NCBI GenBank assembly: GCA_947468255.1
Contig: CANIMM010000015.1
Coordinates: 1 to 24,446 of the forward strand
DNA length: 24,446 bases
From: Chitinophagaceae bacterium
Lineage (GTDB): Bacteria; Bacteroidota; Bacteroidia; Chitinophagales; Chitinophagaceae
Direction of reading: 5' to 3'
The translations under genes and the position numbers were made by a program. Below are positions 7,141 to 17,300 of the stretch, piece after piece. Position 1 is the first letter of the stretch. Every line of letters begins with the position of its first letter. The notes under the pieces are model-generated. The model had not been told where the DNA came from. It saw only the letters and a list, made by a program, of their open reading frames with translations, and ran no database searches.

Positions 7141-8121
7141 CTACTGATAAACAAAGTTTTGCATAACCGTCAAGCTCATCAGTGCATCATCAATAGAACA
7201 AGGGTTCTTTGTGTTTCCTAAAAAATATTGAACAACTTGTTCAATCATTGGCTGCTGGATATGTATGGGATGAACAAATTTTTGTATATCGCCAGTAGAC
7301 ATTTTTAAAACTCCTTCGCTACCAAAAAAGTTAAATGTCAAACTTGCTTTATCGCCAATGATTTCACATTGATCTCTTTTCAAATTAGCAGGCATTGCAA
7401 AACCCCAGGTTCCGGTAAATAAAATATTCTGCTCAAAATTGATCCAGCCATGAACGGTATCTTCCACTTGATTGGTCTCTAATTGGGTGAACGAATTGCC
7501 TCCATATTTAACCGGCTTTCCAAATAAATGGATCATGCTATCTATTTGGTGAGGGGCGATATCAAAAAACAATCCTGCTCCTGCCAAAGATGGATCTATG
7601 CGCCACCGATCTTTCGGAGTTAGATTCAACTCATCTATTGCCGGTTCAAAATATTGAAGCGTAACCATCTTTATATTACCCAATAACCCAGTTTCGATTA
7701 TCCTATTTATCTCAATAAACATGGGCAATGCCCTGCGGTAATGCGCGATAGAAAGCTTAATGCCAGTTTGGAGTGAAAATGATTGCATCCTTTTTACTCC
7801 GGCAACATCTAGCGCCACAGGCTTTTCTACATAAACAGGTTTACCTGCAGACATCGCTTTCAAAGCATAGGGCTCATGAAACTTGGGAGGAGTTGCTATA
7901 TAAATGGCATTGATAGCAGGATCTGCAATCAAATCTTCCACATTGGAATATTGGCGAGGAACCTGATGCCTTTGGGCATAATCCGCCAACAAGACTTCAT
8001 CTCTTCGCATTACTGCCAACAATTCAGAATTGGCTACTTTATTAAAAGCGGGGCCACTTTTAACTTCTGTTACATCTCCACATCCGATGATTCCCCAAAC
8101 TATTTTTTCAGGAGCTAGCAT
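7141..8121 (-). CDS. Gfo/Idh/MocA family oxidoreductase, cytoplasmic
   Basis: The 326-residue protein has no signal peptide. The N-terminal Rossmann fold carries GIIGCGDVTE (residues 10-19), then YIATPPKFH (74-82) and the catalytic VEKP, with K100. The C-terminal alpha/beta domain holds GLFFDIAPHQID, with D187 and H191 in the D-x3-H arrangement that completes the catalytic site in this family. The ACDs of family members reduce or oxidise sugars and sugar derivatives with NAD(P); the substrate cannot be told from sequence. Upstream is a good promoter candidate (8163-8189) giving a leader of about 35 bases. Downstream, 92 bases away, is a secreted glycoside hydrolase-like gene, so this enzyme may process a sugar released outside the cell. 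Confidence 0.9.
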   Translation of the reverse strand: MLAPEKIVWGIIGCGDVTEVKSGPAFNKVANSELLAVMRRDEVLLADYAQRHQVPRQYSNVEDLIADPAINAIYIATPPKFHEPYALKAMSAGKPVYVEKPVALDVAGVKRMQSFSLQTGIKLSIAHYRRALPMFIEINRIIETGLLGNIKMVTLQYFEPAIDELNLTPKDRWRIDPSLAGAGLFFDIAPHQIDSMIHLFGKPVKYGGNSFTQLETNQVEDTVHGWINFEQNILFTGTWGFAMPANLKRDQCEIIGDKASLTFNFFGSEGVLKMSTGDIQKFVHPIHIQQPMIEQVVQYFLGNTKNPCSIDDALMSLTVMQNFVYQ

Positions 8122-8162
8122 AATAAAATTGAATTAGGTAAATGATTTGAATTGCTCAAAGC

Positions 8163-8189
8163 CAAAGATAAGTTGAGCGTTTAGCACAA
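8163..8189 (-). promoter_or_regulatory. Candidate Bacteroidota promoter for the 7141-8121 gene
   Basis: On the minus strand a TTG at 8189-8187 is followed, after 16 bases, by TATCTTTG at 8170-8163, an exact TAnnTTTG -7 box. The spacer is a little shorter than the usual 17-23. Transcription would begin roughly 35 bases before the ATG at 8121. Confidence 0.45.
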
Positions 8190-8302
8190 TTAAAAAAATA
8201 TTAAATAGCTAATGAAGAATGCCTTTTTAACCTTTCATTCACATTAGGATATATATATTTATTTTATAATACAATGGAGCCGGCTAAAAGATGGATGCAA
8301 TG

Positions 8303-8320
8303 CCTATCAATCTTGATAGG
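8303..8320. promoter_or_regulatory. 18-bp palindrome upstream of the methyltransferase
   Basis: CCTATCAA at 8303-8310 is mirrored by TTGATAGG at 8313-8320 around a 2-base centre. It lies 48 bases before the GTG at 8369. The tiny centre suits a DNA-binding dimer better than an RNA hairpin. No T-tract follows. Confidence 0.35.
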
Positions 8321-8368
8321 AATATGATAGTCTGGTTACCAAATTCGCTCATTACTAAATGAATCATC

Positions 8369-9283
8369 GTGAAACAAAGCAACCTTCAATCGGAACCGGC
8401 AGGGACTCAATTAATCAAAAGATATAAAAACAACTATCATATACCCGATGGAGCCCCCGTAACTGAGGATATGATAATGCATCATTGGATATTGGAAAAA
8501 AGATTAACCCAGGAGTTGAAAAAAAGCACCCCCGAAAACAGATGGGATGTTTTTGAAAAAGCTTATACCAAACTATACCATGAACTGCCATGGCTCAATG
8601 AATTTACAGATGACGGAAATCAAATTGCACCAGAAAAAGAATTTAAAAAATGGGTGTCTGCTATTGGCAAACCACCCAAACTAATTTATGAGATAGGCAC
8701 AGGTAAAGGAAGGATGATTCAATATTTAGATTCCATCGGCTACAGTTGCAAGGGAACAGAGATTACAAAAGAAAGGGGAGAAAAATTTTTGTCAGGGAGT
8801 AAAAGCGTACAATTGGGCAATACGGATGGCATACACTTGGATCAATTTGAAGAAAAAAACTCCTACGATATTGTGCTCTCCAATCAGGTAATTGAGCACT
8901 TTCATCCCGAAGACAAGCTGGCACATTTTAAGGGCGTGCATGCCATTTTAAAAAAAGGGGGTCACTATATTTTTTCTACCCCACACCTACTTACCGGACC
9001 ACATGATGTGTCAAGAGTATTTGAAAAAAAGGTGGCTGAAGGAATGCATTTAAAAGAGTATACTTTCAGCGAATTGGCAACAATAGCAAAAGAGGCAGGA
9101 TTTAAAAAAATATCCCTTGCTTCCAACCTTCCAATCAGTAAGCAACTGTTTTTTCAACTATTTTTATTATCAGAAAAAATACTTCTACGTTCCAATAACC
9201 TAGTGTTTAGAAAAAAAATAGCCCGATTATTACAAAAGCTCCGACTATTTAGTGGCGACATTTTTTTAAAAATTCAAAAATAG
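8369..9283 (+). CDS. Class I SAM-dependent methyltransferase
   Basis: This 304-residue protein carries the SAM-binding motif YEIGTGKGRMIQYL (residues 107-120), the acidic strand end GTEI (129-132), and SYDIVLSNQVIEHFHP (165-180), a common motif IV region of Methyltransf_11/23 enzymes. ILKKGGHYIFSTPH follows. Such enzymes often act on glycans, lipids or quinones; the target is not clear here. The start is GTG at 8369: an in-frame TGA sits at 8360-8362, so no earlier ATG is possible, and the next in-frame ATG would remove 34 residues. The lysine-rich, hydrophobic C-terminus (FFQLFLLSEKILL) could touch the membrane. It is followed after 99 bases by the secreted beta-helix gene. Confidence 0.85.
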   Translation: MKQSNLQSEPAGTQLIKRYKNNYHIPDGAPVTEDMIMHHWILEKRLTQELKKSTPENRWDVFEKAYTKLYHELPWLNEFTDDGNQIAPEKEFKKWVSAIGKPPKLIYEIGTGKGRMIQYLDSIGYSCKGTEITKERGEKFLSGSKSVQLGNTDGIHLDQFEEKNSYDIVLSNQVIEHFHPEDKLAHFKGVHAILKKGGHYIFSTPHLLTGPHDVSRVFEKKVAEGMHLKEYTFSELATIAKEAGFKKISLASNLPISKQLFFQLFLLSEKILLRSNNLVFRKKIARLLQKLRLFSGDIFLKIQK

Positions 9284-9382
9284 TTTTCAAAAAAAACAGC
9301 AGCCAAAAAAAGTTCAATAAAAGGGTTGCTTTGAACAGTTGACTCCCTTTAAGATGTATCATAAATATTGCAATAGGCAATC

Positions 9383-10717
9383 ATGAAATTAATAATTATA
9401 CTATTCCTCCTGGCAATCGGCTTACAGGGTAATACTGCGAATTATTACTGCGACCCCTCTTCTATCAACAGAACCGCTAATGGCAGATTGGCCACACCTT
9501 GGAAAAGCATTGCACAAGTTAACAGTGGGACAACCTCACTCAATCCAGGAGACACGGTTTTCTTTAAACGAGGACAGCAATATGCTGGACTTTTGTCCAT
9601 CGAACGGTCTGGCAATTCGGAACATCCAATAGTATATACCGCATATGGGAAAGGCAACTTACCTGTATTTGATAACGCAATTTCGAATATCATTACCTTA
9701 CAAAATCGAACTTATGTCGTGATTGATAGGATCAAGTTTATTGACAATAGCTTGGCTGACAAATTACACCAACTACAAGCGAATATTTCAAATGCGATAC
9801 AATTGTATAATTCGCCTCATTGCACCATATCCAATTGTGATTTTTCAATGCTAGGAATTGGCATCGCTACTTTTACAGGTTCAAATTATACCAATATCAC
9901 GGGAAATTATATGCACAATCTAAGAATGGTTCGCAACACGCCATCCTACAATAATAACAATGACGACTATGGTGCTGTACCGATAGTAATAGGAAGTTCA
10001 TATAATAGCATTACCCACAACCGATTTGAAGAATGTTGGGGGAAAAGTTACGATTATGGTTATGATGGCGGAGCAATTGAATTTTTTGGAGATGATATGA
10101 ATAATAATATGATCGCTTACAATACCTCCATCAACTGCAATGGGTTTATGGAAATTGGAAGCAATTCAAAAGGGGTGGCCAATAATAATATAGTGGCGTA
10201 TAATAAAATCATTAACTGTGGAATGCTGGGTGTTTTTCAAAATGGAGGTGTCTATGCTAGTAACATCAATAACCTTCAGTATTACAATAATACCATTGTT
10301 GAAACCATTCAGCAATTTGCTGTTCCAGGAGAACTCTTTTATATGGCCGGCAGTAAAGGACCCGCAGGGATGGTAGTATTGAAAAATAATATTTTTTGGT
10401 GTTCCAACGGAACTATCATTGCTGGAAAAAAATTCAATACCAGTGCAATGGTAAGAAGCAATAATATTTACCGGATGAAAAGCGGAGGCCTTGGCAGCAT
10501 TTCACTGGGGGCCAATGAATACTTTAGTGCTACTGCCAATATATTTACTATTGAAACCGGTAATCCTGCTACATGGAAATACAGTTTGCCACCAGGATCT
10601 ATCGCCATCAATTTTGGAATACCGGTTGGTCTCAACGCCGACTTTAATGGCAAGCCAATCAAGGGCAATCCTGATGCCGGAATTTATGAATATGCTCCTG
10701 CAAATTCATCCAAATAA
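9383..10717 (+). CDS. Secreted right-handed parallel beta-helix protein (pectate lyase-like)
   Basis: A signal peptide (KLIIILFLLAIGLQGNTA) leads a 444-residue protein. After it comes the N-terminal signature of secreted beta-helix proteins: YYCDPSS, TPWKSIAQVN, LNPGDTVFFKRGQQYAG and GNSEHPIVYTAYGKGNLPVF. Asparagine-rich coils follow (TISNCDFS, YTNITGNYMHN, YNSITHNRF, NNMIAYNTSINCN, NNNIVAYNKIINC, NLQYYNNTIVE), each about 22 residues, as in a pectate-lyase-type helix. The end, FNGKPIKGNPDAGIYEY, is the usual closing motif. The family includes polysaccharide lyases, glycoside hydrolases and non-catalytic binders; no catalytic set is certain. Its neighbours are exported esterases and a GH2 enzyme, which supports a role in polysaccharide breakdown. 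Confidence 0.85.
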   Translation: MKLIIILFLLAIGLQGNTANYYCDPSSINRTANGRLATPWKSIAQVNSGTTSLNPGDTVFFKRGQQYAGLLSIERSGNSEHPIVYTAYGKGNLPVFDNAISNIITLQNRTYVVIDRIKFIDNSLADKLHQLQANISNAIQLYNSPHCTISNCDFSMLGIGIATFTGSNYTNITGNYMHNLRMVRNTPSYNNNNDDYGAVPIVIGSSYNSITHNRFEECWGKSYDYGYDGGAIEFFGDDMNNNMIAYNTSINCNGFMEIGSNSKGVANNNIVAYNKIINCGMLGVFQNGGVYASNINNLQYYNNTIVETIQQFAVPGELFYMAGSKGPAGMVVLKNNIFWCSNGTIIAGKKFNTSAMVRSNNIYRMKSGGLGSISLGANEYFSATANIFTIETGNPATWKYSLPPGSIAINFGIPVGLNADFNGKPIKGNPDAGIYEYAPANSSK

Positions 10718-10915
10718 GCCTTTTTAAAAAAAGTTTCATCGAAAGTATAAATCAAGTGTTCGATCGATTGTAGTCGATTCCCTTCTGAACATCTGCAGCA
10801 AAACTGACTTACTGCTATACAAAAAAATAGGTAAGTTCTTTTAATATAATACCTTGCACAAAACGAAACTGTACAGTTACAGCATTTCATTCAAATTCCA
10901 ATCAATTAAAAAAAT

Positions 10916-11782
10916 ATGAAAATAGGGTCTTGCCTCTTATTTTTTATTTCTTTTCTACTGCTATTTTTGGATTCAACATCTCAGGATCATCAACAAATAC
11001 GAGTGGATGATATACAACGGGATTATATAGTATACTTACCCAAAAATCTTCCTAATAACGCCCCATTGGTTTTTGCCTTTCACGGATATACTGGAAATGC
11101 ACAGGACATGATGACTGATTTTGGAATGAATGGGATCGCTGATAAAAACGGTTTTGCAGTCTGCTATCCACAAGGATTGATAGACCAAAAGGGAAATAGC
11201 TTCTGGCAAGTAGGCTACTCTTTTCATAAAGTACAGAGGGTAAATGATGTGAAATTTATTTGCTCCTTAGCATCTGTTCTTCAAAAGCAATACAAATTAA
11301 GTAAGCAGCATACTTATATTACTGGCATATCCAATGGAGGAGACCTTTGCAATATGCTGATCTGCAAAACATCTGGAATATTCAAAGCTGCTGCTCCACT
11401 GCTTGGATGTATTATGAAAGAAATTTTTGATTCCTGTGGTAATTCAAAACCATTTCCGGTATTGCTTTTAAACGGACTTAAAGATGAAACAACTTATTGG
11501 GCTGGAGACATGAAAGATGAGCAGGGCTATGGTCCTTATTTGCCTTCAAAAGCAATGTTTGATTTTCATCTTGCTAAAAATGGATGCACCATTTCAACGA
11601 AAGATACCCTGATGGGGAATGTTCAAATCAAAGATGATTTTATTGTTAGAGAAAAATACAAAAATAATTCAACCGCTAACCAGGTTTGGATCTATACTGT
11701 TCAAAATGGAGGACATTCCATTCCTAAATATATAAATATGGCTGGCGACGTTTGGAGTTTTTTCTCTTTATATTTAGACTAA
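10916..11782 (+). CDS. Secreted PHB-depolymerase/feruloyl-esterase-like alpha/beta hydrolase
   Basis: The 288-residue product has an N-terminal signal peptide (residues 1-22) and the fold of the Esterase_PHB/LpqC group, related to carbohydrate esterase family 1. PLVFAFHGYTGNAQDM gives the oxyanion region. GISNGGDL supplies the nucleophile S139 in a G-x-S-x-G-G context, LLLNGLKDE the acid D190, and NGGHSIP the base H267, so the triad is complete. Members cut short polyhydroxybutyrate or remove feruloyl or acetyl groups from plant polysaccharides. Next to a beta-helix protein and an SGNH esterase, the carbohydrate esterase role is more likely. Eight cysteines in a small exported protein suggest disulfides. 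Confidence 0.87.
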   Translation: MKIGSCLLFFISFLLLFLDSTSQDHQQIRVDDIQRDYIVYLPKNLPNNAPLVFAFHGYTGNAQDMMTDFGMNGIADKNGFAVCYPQGLIDQKGNSFWQVGYSFHKVQRVNDVKFICSLASVLQKQYKLSKQHTYITGISNGGDLCNMLICKTSGIFKAAAPLLGCIMKEIFDSCGNSKPFPVLLLNGLKDETTYWAGDMKDEQGYGPYLPSKAMFDFHLAKNGCTISTKDTLMGNVQIKDDFIVREKYKNNSTANQVWIYTVQNGGHSIPKYINMAGDVWSFFSLYLD

Positions 11783-11861
11783 TCGAAAACGATAATTAAC
11801 ATATTTCAGTATCACAAACCGATACCTAGATGATATACCATTTAGTACTAAAATCAATTTT

Positions 11862-12215
11862 ATGTCTAAAAAAATAATTTTGTATTTATTCATTCTAGCG
11901 TTGTTGAATAGTTGTGGTTATACTACTCGTAAAGGGATTGCTTCTTATTATGCTGATTTTTATGAAGGTCGAACTACAGCCAATGGAGAAATATACAGGC
12001 AAAATAAAATTACAGCAGCACATAAGACCCTTCCTTTTGGCACGAAAGTGGAAGTTACCAATCTTGCAAATAACAAATCCGTGTTAGTACGAATCAATGA
12101 CCGAGGACCTTATGTGAGGGGGCGAATCATAGATTTAACGAAAGCAGCGGCAAAAGAAATTGACATGATAGGGGCAGGTATTGCTAAAGTAAAAATAAGG
12201 TATAAAAAACAATAA
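11862..12215 (+). CDS. RlpA-like lipoprotein, double-psi beta-barrel
   Basis: A 117-residue lipoprotein: the lipobox LLNSC places the lipidated cysteine at residue 18. The rest is one RlpA-type double-psi beta-barrel, with GIASYYADFYEGRTTANGE, then ITAAHKTLPFGTKVEV, VRINDRGPYVRGRIIDL and AAKEIDMIGAGIAKVKI. The TAAHKTLPFGT and NDRGP stretches hold the histidine and aspartate used in catalysis by RlpA lytic transglycosylases, which cut denuded peptidoglycan glycan strands. No SPOR domain is present, unlike classic RlpA, so septal targeting is unlikely by that route. It ends 4 bases before the SGNH esterase start, so the two are almost surely co-transcribed. Confidence 0.9.
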   Translation: MSKKIILYLFILALLNSCGYTTRKGIASYYADFYEGRTTANGEIYRQNKITAAHKTLPFGTKVEVTNLANNKSVLVRINDRGPYVRGRIIDLTKAAAKEIDMIGAGIAKVKIRYKKQ

Positions 12216-12219
12216 GCCC

Positions 12220-13416
12220 ATGATGAAATTTAAAAAAACCCTTGCACCATTTGTAAGGATTTGGCAAATAAAAATACTATTTTTTGTATCAGTTTTGTTG
12301 AATACAATATGTAAACTAGCCGCCTGTTATTTAATACTGGGGGCAATCTCAAACAGCATATATGCGCAGGCTGCCGGAAATAAAGTAAGTACTGTTTATA
12401 ATTCAAATCCAGAACATAATAATGCCAACGCTTCCTCTGCTAGAGGAATCACGATGGATATTCAAGGAGAAAGCCTTGTGCTCGCTGCTACAAAACCAGG
12501 AAGACTTTGCTTCGACTCATTGGTAAATAGAAGTGTAATAGTCCGGAGTACTTATCAACGATATAATGCCAATAGTAAAATTTATTTAGAAGGAATTGAT
12601 TATACCGTTGATTACAATAATGGCGAAATACAGCGAACATTTAACTCAAGCATCCCTGATTATGCTAAGCATATTCTGTATGGCAAGAAAGACTTTGATC
12701 ATACAAAATTCACTGATTTTTCTAATCATCCTTATTTTATCTGGGTAGACTATGTAACAAAAAATGGCGAACGCCTTGCACAACCCAATGACCAAAGTAA
12801 ATATTTGGTAAATTTTCGAAAAAAATTAGAGACTGGCAAGCCGGTCACAATCGTTTCGTATGGAAATAGTATTACTGCGGGTGGTGAGGCTTCGACTACA
12901 GAACTACGATTTCAATTTATTTATGGCAATTATTTGAGAAGTATTTTCCCCAATGCAAATTTTAAAATTGAAGACGTTTCAATACCTGGATATTCTTCTA
13001 AGCAAGGCATTGAATGGTGGGACACTTATATAGGAAAAACTTCTCCTGATCTTGTATTAGTAGGATGGGGCATGAACGATCATAATATAGGCGGGAATAC
13101 GCCAGAACAGCTTAGAAAAAATCTTGTAAAACTTGTTGGAATGATAAAAGAAAGGAAGAATGCGGAAGTCATCCTCTATTCTTCATTTTCACCAAACAAT
13201 GACTGGCATTTTGGAAGTCATTCGATGGAACTTTATGCAGCAGCAACAAAGCAGGCAGCACTGGAAGCTAATTGTGCATACGTTGACGTCTATAATACAT
13301 GGGTTAAAGTATTTAAAAGAAAAGATCAATCTTCGTTACTAGGTAATAATATTAATCATCCGAACGACTTTGGTCATTGGTTGTATGCACAAGCATTTGA
13401 AGCTATGTCATTCTAA
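12220..13416 (+). CDS. Exported SGNH/GDSL-type esterase
   Basis: The 398-residue protein has an unusually long N-terminal region (about 50 residues, two hydrophobic runs, ending IYAQA) that acts as a signal peptide or anchor. A beta-rich domain spans about residues 75-195. The SGNH domain follows: block I GNSITAGG with nucleophile S217, block III GMND (284-287), and block V HPNDFGH with D383 and H386. GNS replaces the usual GDS but the serine is kept. Such two-domain enzymes deacetylate xylan, pectin or other glycans. Two adjacent ATGs (12220, 12223) are possible starts. The 4-base gap after the RlpA-like gene suggests translational coupling; a joint action on a wall or matrix glycan is inference. 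Confidence 0.87.
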   Translation: MMKFKKTLAPFVRIWQIKILFFVSVLLNTICKLAACYLILGAISNSIYAQAAGNKVSTVYNSNPEHNNANASSARGITMDIQGESLVLAATKPGRLCFDSLVNRSVIVRSTYQRYNANSKIYLEGIDYTVDYNNGEIQRTFNSSIPDYAKHILYGKKDFDHTKFTDFSNHPYFIWVDYVTKNGERLAQPNDQSKYLVNFRKKLETGKPVTIVSYGNSITAGGEASTTELRFQFIYGNYLRSIFPNANFKIEDVSIPGYSSKQGIEWWDTYIGKTSPDLVLVGWGMNDHNIGGNTPEQLRKNLVKLVGMIKERKNAEVILYSSFSPNNDWHFGSHSMELYAAATKQAALEANCAYVDVYNTWVKVFKRKDQSSLLGNNINHPNDFGHWLYAQAFEAMSF

Positions 13417-13545
13417 AAAGAATGGAGGCAATAGAAAGCTATTTTTTTCTTTTTACTAATCCTGTACCAATTTTTGCGATTTTCAGGGGGAAAGAGCCTG
13501 GTAATAGGGATTATGCAGAAAAATGATATTATCAATAAAAACTAT

Positions 13546-13553
13546 TAGATTTG
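13546..13553 (+). promoter_or_regulatory. Candidate -7 box for the 13575 gene
   Basis: TAGATTTG matches the Bacteroidota -7 consensus TAnnTTTG exactly and lies 21 bases before the ATG at 13575. No clear TTG was found at the expected spacing upstream. The position also argues that the in-frame TTG at 13551, which overlaps this box, is not the start codon. Confidence 0.35.
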
Positions 13554-13574
13554 TCTAAACTAAAAAATTGTCAT

Positions 13575-13877
13575 ATGAAAAAGTATCTAATGCTGATTGT
13601 AATGGTGGTATGCTTTACCGCTGCAAATGCGCTTGACAAAGGAAAATGGACTGGTTTTATAAGTGATGAAGACTGTGGAGCAAAGTCTGATATTAAGGGC
13701 CATGCCGCCTGCGCCAAGAAATGTGTAAAGGGTGGCGCTAAGCCAGTTTTTGTAGTTGGTGACAAAGTATATGCCATCAGCAACGCTAAAAAAGTAGAAA
13801 CGTTTATTGGTGACGAGGTAACTATTACCGGCACTATTACTAACGGTGTATTGGAAATCGACACAGTAAAAAAATAA
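13575..13877 (+). CDS. Small exported cysteine-containing protein, DUF5818-like
   Basis: The start is ATG at 13575 (100 residues), giving the signal peptide MKKYLMLIVMVVCFTAANA. A TTG eight codons upstream would put polar residues ahead of it. The mature part reads WTGFISDEDCGAK, then GHAACAKKCVKGGAKPVFVVGDKVYAI and GDEVTITGTITNGVLEIDTV. The three cysteines C34, C46 and C50 and the histidine between them could bind a metal, and the second half looks like a small OB-like beta domain. Similar short periplasmic proteins occur in Bacteroidota and Acidobacteria, near DUF5818, with no known function. It has its own candidate promoter and a strong terminator, so it is probably a single-gene unit. 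Confidence 0.75.
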   Translation: MKKYLMLIVMVVCFTAANALDKGKWTGFISDEDCGAKSDIKGHAACAKKCVKGGAKPVFVVGDKVYAISNAKKVETFIGDEVTITGTITNGVLEIDTVKK

Positions 13878-13892
13878 AAAAATACCTTTTTC

Positions 13893-13923
13893 AAGCGAGC
13901 CTTTTAACAAGGCTCGCTTTTTT
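13893..13923 (+). terminator. Rho-independent terminator after the small exported protein
   Basis: An 11-bp stem (13893-13903 with 13909-13919, core AAGCGAGCC/GGCTCGCTT) with a 5-base loop is followed by a run of six T. It starts 16 bases after the stop codon at 13877. This is the clearest classical terminator in the left two thirds of the window. Confidence 0.9.
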
Positions 13924-14308
13924 ATGCCCCCTATACCTTTCCCCTTCATTGTTTCACCTAGCTAAAAGATCGTACTATTCATCTATAAATGGTGATGCAG
14001 GTTTGAAATTTGTAAGATCCGATAAAGCAAATTTTTACTGCCTTTTTAAAGTGAATTACAAAAACGGCTACTCAATTCAAATAATTTATTCTCCATATGG
14101 CTATCTATTAGTAATTTCAATTGTTGAATTATTAGATAATAGATCAGCATTTTGTTGGATACCAAGCCACTAGCTTCTTTTCGTTCTTATGAATGGATAG
14201 AATGCCGTTTCAATAATTTCCACCTTGTTTGCTTTTTATCTAATTGGGACTATTACTTTCAACAGTTAAAGCAGTATCCCGCTGCTATTTTATTAAAAAA
14301 AATGCTAC
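13924..14308. other. Intergenic region before the GH2 gene, no gene seen
   Basis: These 385 bases hold only short open frames with no recognisable protein features. No dyad of note and no exact -7 box was found, although the GH2 gene downstream must be transcribed from here because a terminator closes the gene before it. Confidence 0.5.
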
Positions 14309-17300
14309 ATGAAAAGAAAATCGTTATTCCTACTTTGTCTTATTAGTACAACAGTATTCGGGCAAGTCAATTTCACTTTTAAAGAATGGCAGGATCCATC
14401 CATCACTAGGTTGGGTACTTTGGCGCAGCAGTCTTTTTCCATTCCTTATCCCAACGAAAAGCAAGCGCTACAAGATGCATGGATGAAGTCGGACAATATA
14501 TTATCGCTCAATGGCACCTGGAAATTTAATTTTGCCAATCGTTTTGTTGACCGAGCAATTGGTTTTGAAAAGGAGGATTTTAATACTTCCAACTGGGCAA
14601 ATATAAAGGTGCCTGCCGATTGGCAGATGGAGGGATTTGATGCCCCTATTTTCACCAATATTTCTTATCCATGGGCCAATAATGCCAAGCCCCCATTTAT
14701 CCCCTCCAATTTCAATCCGGTGGGTTCGTATCGCCGCAGTTTCAATTTGCCGGCAAACTGGCAGCAACAGCGGGTGGTATTGCATTTTGGAGGAGTTAAT
14801 TCCGCCTATTATGTTTGGGTAAATGGCAATGCAGTAGGATACGCAGAAGATTCAAAGATGGATGCAGCCTATGATATCAGTAAATTCATTCATCCTGGAA
14901 AAAATAGCATCGCCGTTCAAGTACTTCGCTTTGCGGATGGAACCTATTTGGAAGATCAGGATTTTTGGCGACTGAGTGGAATTGAAAGAGAAGTGTATTT
15001 GGTAGCCACTCCCAAGCTTTTTGTTCAAGATTTTAAATGTAAAACCCTCTTCACCAATGGATTTTCTACAGGAACACTGCAGACGGATGTAAGTATCTCC
15101 AACCAATTAGAAACCCTAAGCAATGCACAACTTGACATCAAACTCTTGGATGAACAAAACCAAGTGGTAGCTACTTCAATTGCAAAGTTTGGAGTAAAAT
15201 CAACTGCAACAACTCAACTGGAGTCAAAAATTGTGCTTCAGCACCCCTTGTTATGGAATGCTGAAAGCCCTCATCTATATAAAGCAATTTTAGTTTTGAA
15301 GGATGCCCAGGGTAAGTTGATTCAAGTATTTAATCAACAAGTAGGATTTAGGCAGGTAGACATAAAAGATGGGAAGGTGCTGATAAATGGTCAGCCAGTG
15401 CTTTTTAAAGGAGTGAATCGACATGAACATCATCCCGAAATGGGTCATGCCGTGGTGGATGAAGCCGATATGTTGCTGGACATTCAACGCATGAAGGAAT
15501 ACAATATCAATGCGGTTAGAGCATCTCATTACCCCAACCACCCTCTCTGGTATAAACTCTGTAATAAATATGGGATGTATATTGTAGATGAGGCCAATGT
15601 TGAAAGCCATGGAATGGGGGTATATGATTATCAACCTTATGGTTTTGCGATGAATAATATCCTAGCAAGAGATGCAGCTTGGTTTCCGGCAATTTGGCAA
15701 CGAATAGAAAACATGTACCAACGCGATAAAAATAATCCCGCTATTATTTTCTGGAGTTTGGGTAATGAGGCAGGCAGAGGAGATAATTTTAAGAAATCGT
15801 ATGATGCATTGAAGCTGTTAGACCATTCAAGGCCGATTCAATATGAACAGGCTTTCATGGATAATTACACAGATATTGTTGCTCCGATGTACCCCGTTCT
15901 TTCGGAAATGAGCGCATATGCAGCTTCAGGCGATAAGCGACCTTATATCATGTGTGAATATGCCCATAGCATGGGCAACAGTACTGGTAATTTCAATGAA
16001 TATTGGGATTTTATAGAAAGTAATCCACAGTTCTGCGGAGGATTTATTTGGGACTGGAAAAACCAGACCTTCAGTAAAAAAACAGCCGGCGGGCAGTCCT
16101 ATTGGGCATGGGCAAATGACTTAGAGCCTTTATTTATTAGCAAGGACAAAGGTTGTTCCGACGGACTAGTATTTGCTGATGGAACCCCAGAACCTGCATT
16201 GGAGGAGGTTAAGAAAATTTATCAATACATCAAGTTCAAAAATTTCAATCAACAGAAGGGGAGTTTTACTATTGAAAATGCGTATGCATTCAAAACACTG
16301 GATGATATTGCATTATCTTATCAATTGATCAAAAACGGAATAATGGTAAGTGAAGGAACGATCGTGGTTCCCTTAGGAATTCAACCTCAACAGAAAATGA
16401 ATTTGAATATCCCTGGTTATCCTTCAACATTTGAATCGGGGGAGTATTTTGTCAATTTGAATGCATCCCTAAAAAAGGCTGCACCGTTATTGAAAAAAGG
16501 TCATTCGGTTGCCTCAGAACAATTTGTTGTGAAGGAGGTTATGCCAACATTATTGCCAATGACGGCTTCAGCAAGTTCATTTGCCACTATTGATTCATCC
16601 GACAATGGATTTACCTGGATATCTGCCAAGGATTTCAGTTTCGTTTTCAATAATAAAACCGGATTTTTAAACGCCTGGATCCATCAAGGCAAACACCTAA
16701 TCAAAGAACCCATGGTGCCGGATTTTTGGAGATCGCCCATCGACAATGACCTTGGCAATAATATGCCCAAACGCACTAGCGTCTGGAAAAATATTGATAC
16801 AAAAATGTTGCTTAAAAATTTCACAGCCCAGGTCGAAAATGGATTGGTGGTTGTCAGGTCCCTCTCTGAATTAGCAGATTCAAAAAGCGAAATCAATCTG
16901 GAATATCGCATTTCTGAAAATGGAAGTATGCAGGTTTCCTTTGATTTTAAAACAGCATCCAACGTTGGCAATAATGCCACAAAGGGTGAAATACCTCGCA
17001 TTGGAATGCGGTTGACAACCTTTGATGAGTTTGAAAACTTCAGCTGGTATGGCCGTGGGCCATTTGAAAATTATTGGGACAGAAAGCAGGCTGCTTATGT
17101 TGGATTGTATACTAGTAAAGTAAAGGACCAATTTGTACAATATGAAATGCCGCAAGAAAATGGAGCAAAATCAGATGTGCGCTGGCTTTCACTGATCAAC
17201 AACAATGGGGTTGGAATGAAGGTGTCTGCACAAACTGACTTACTAAGTGTGAATGCCCAAAATTATCGACAAGCAGATTTGGAAGGCAAAAAACATCCTT

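Noticed and set aside
13430..13455. Small AATAG/CTATT hairpin followed by a T run after the SGNH gene
   Set aside because: The stem is only 5 bp and all but one pair are A/T, too weak to call a terminator.
13571..13949. Minus-strand open frames of 107 and 120 codons
   Set aside because: They are antisense to the small exported protein and run through its terminator.
13949..14346. Two short plus-strand open frames (74 and 64 codons)
   Set aside because: They overlap each other or the GH2 start, show no motif or signal peptide, and have no promoter or leader support.
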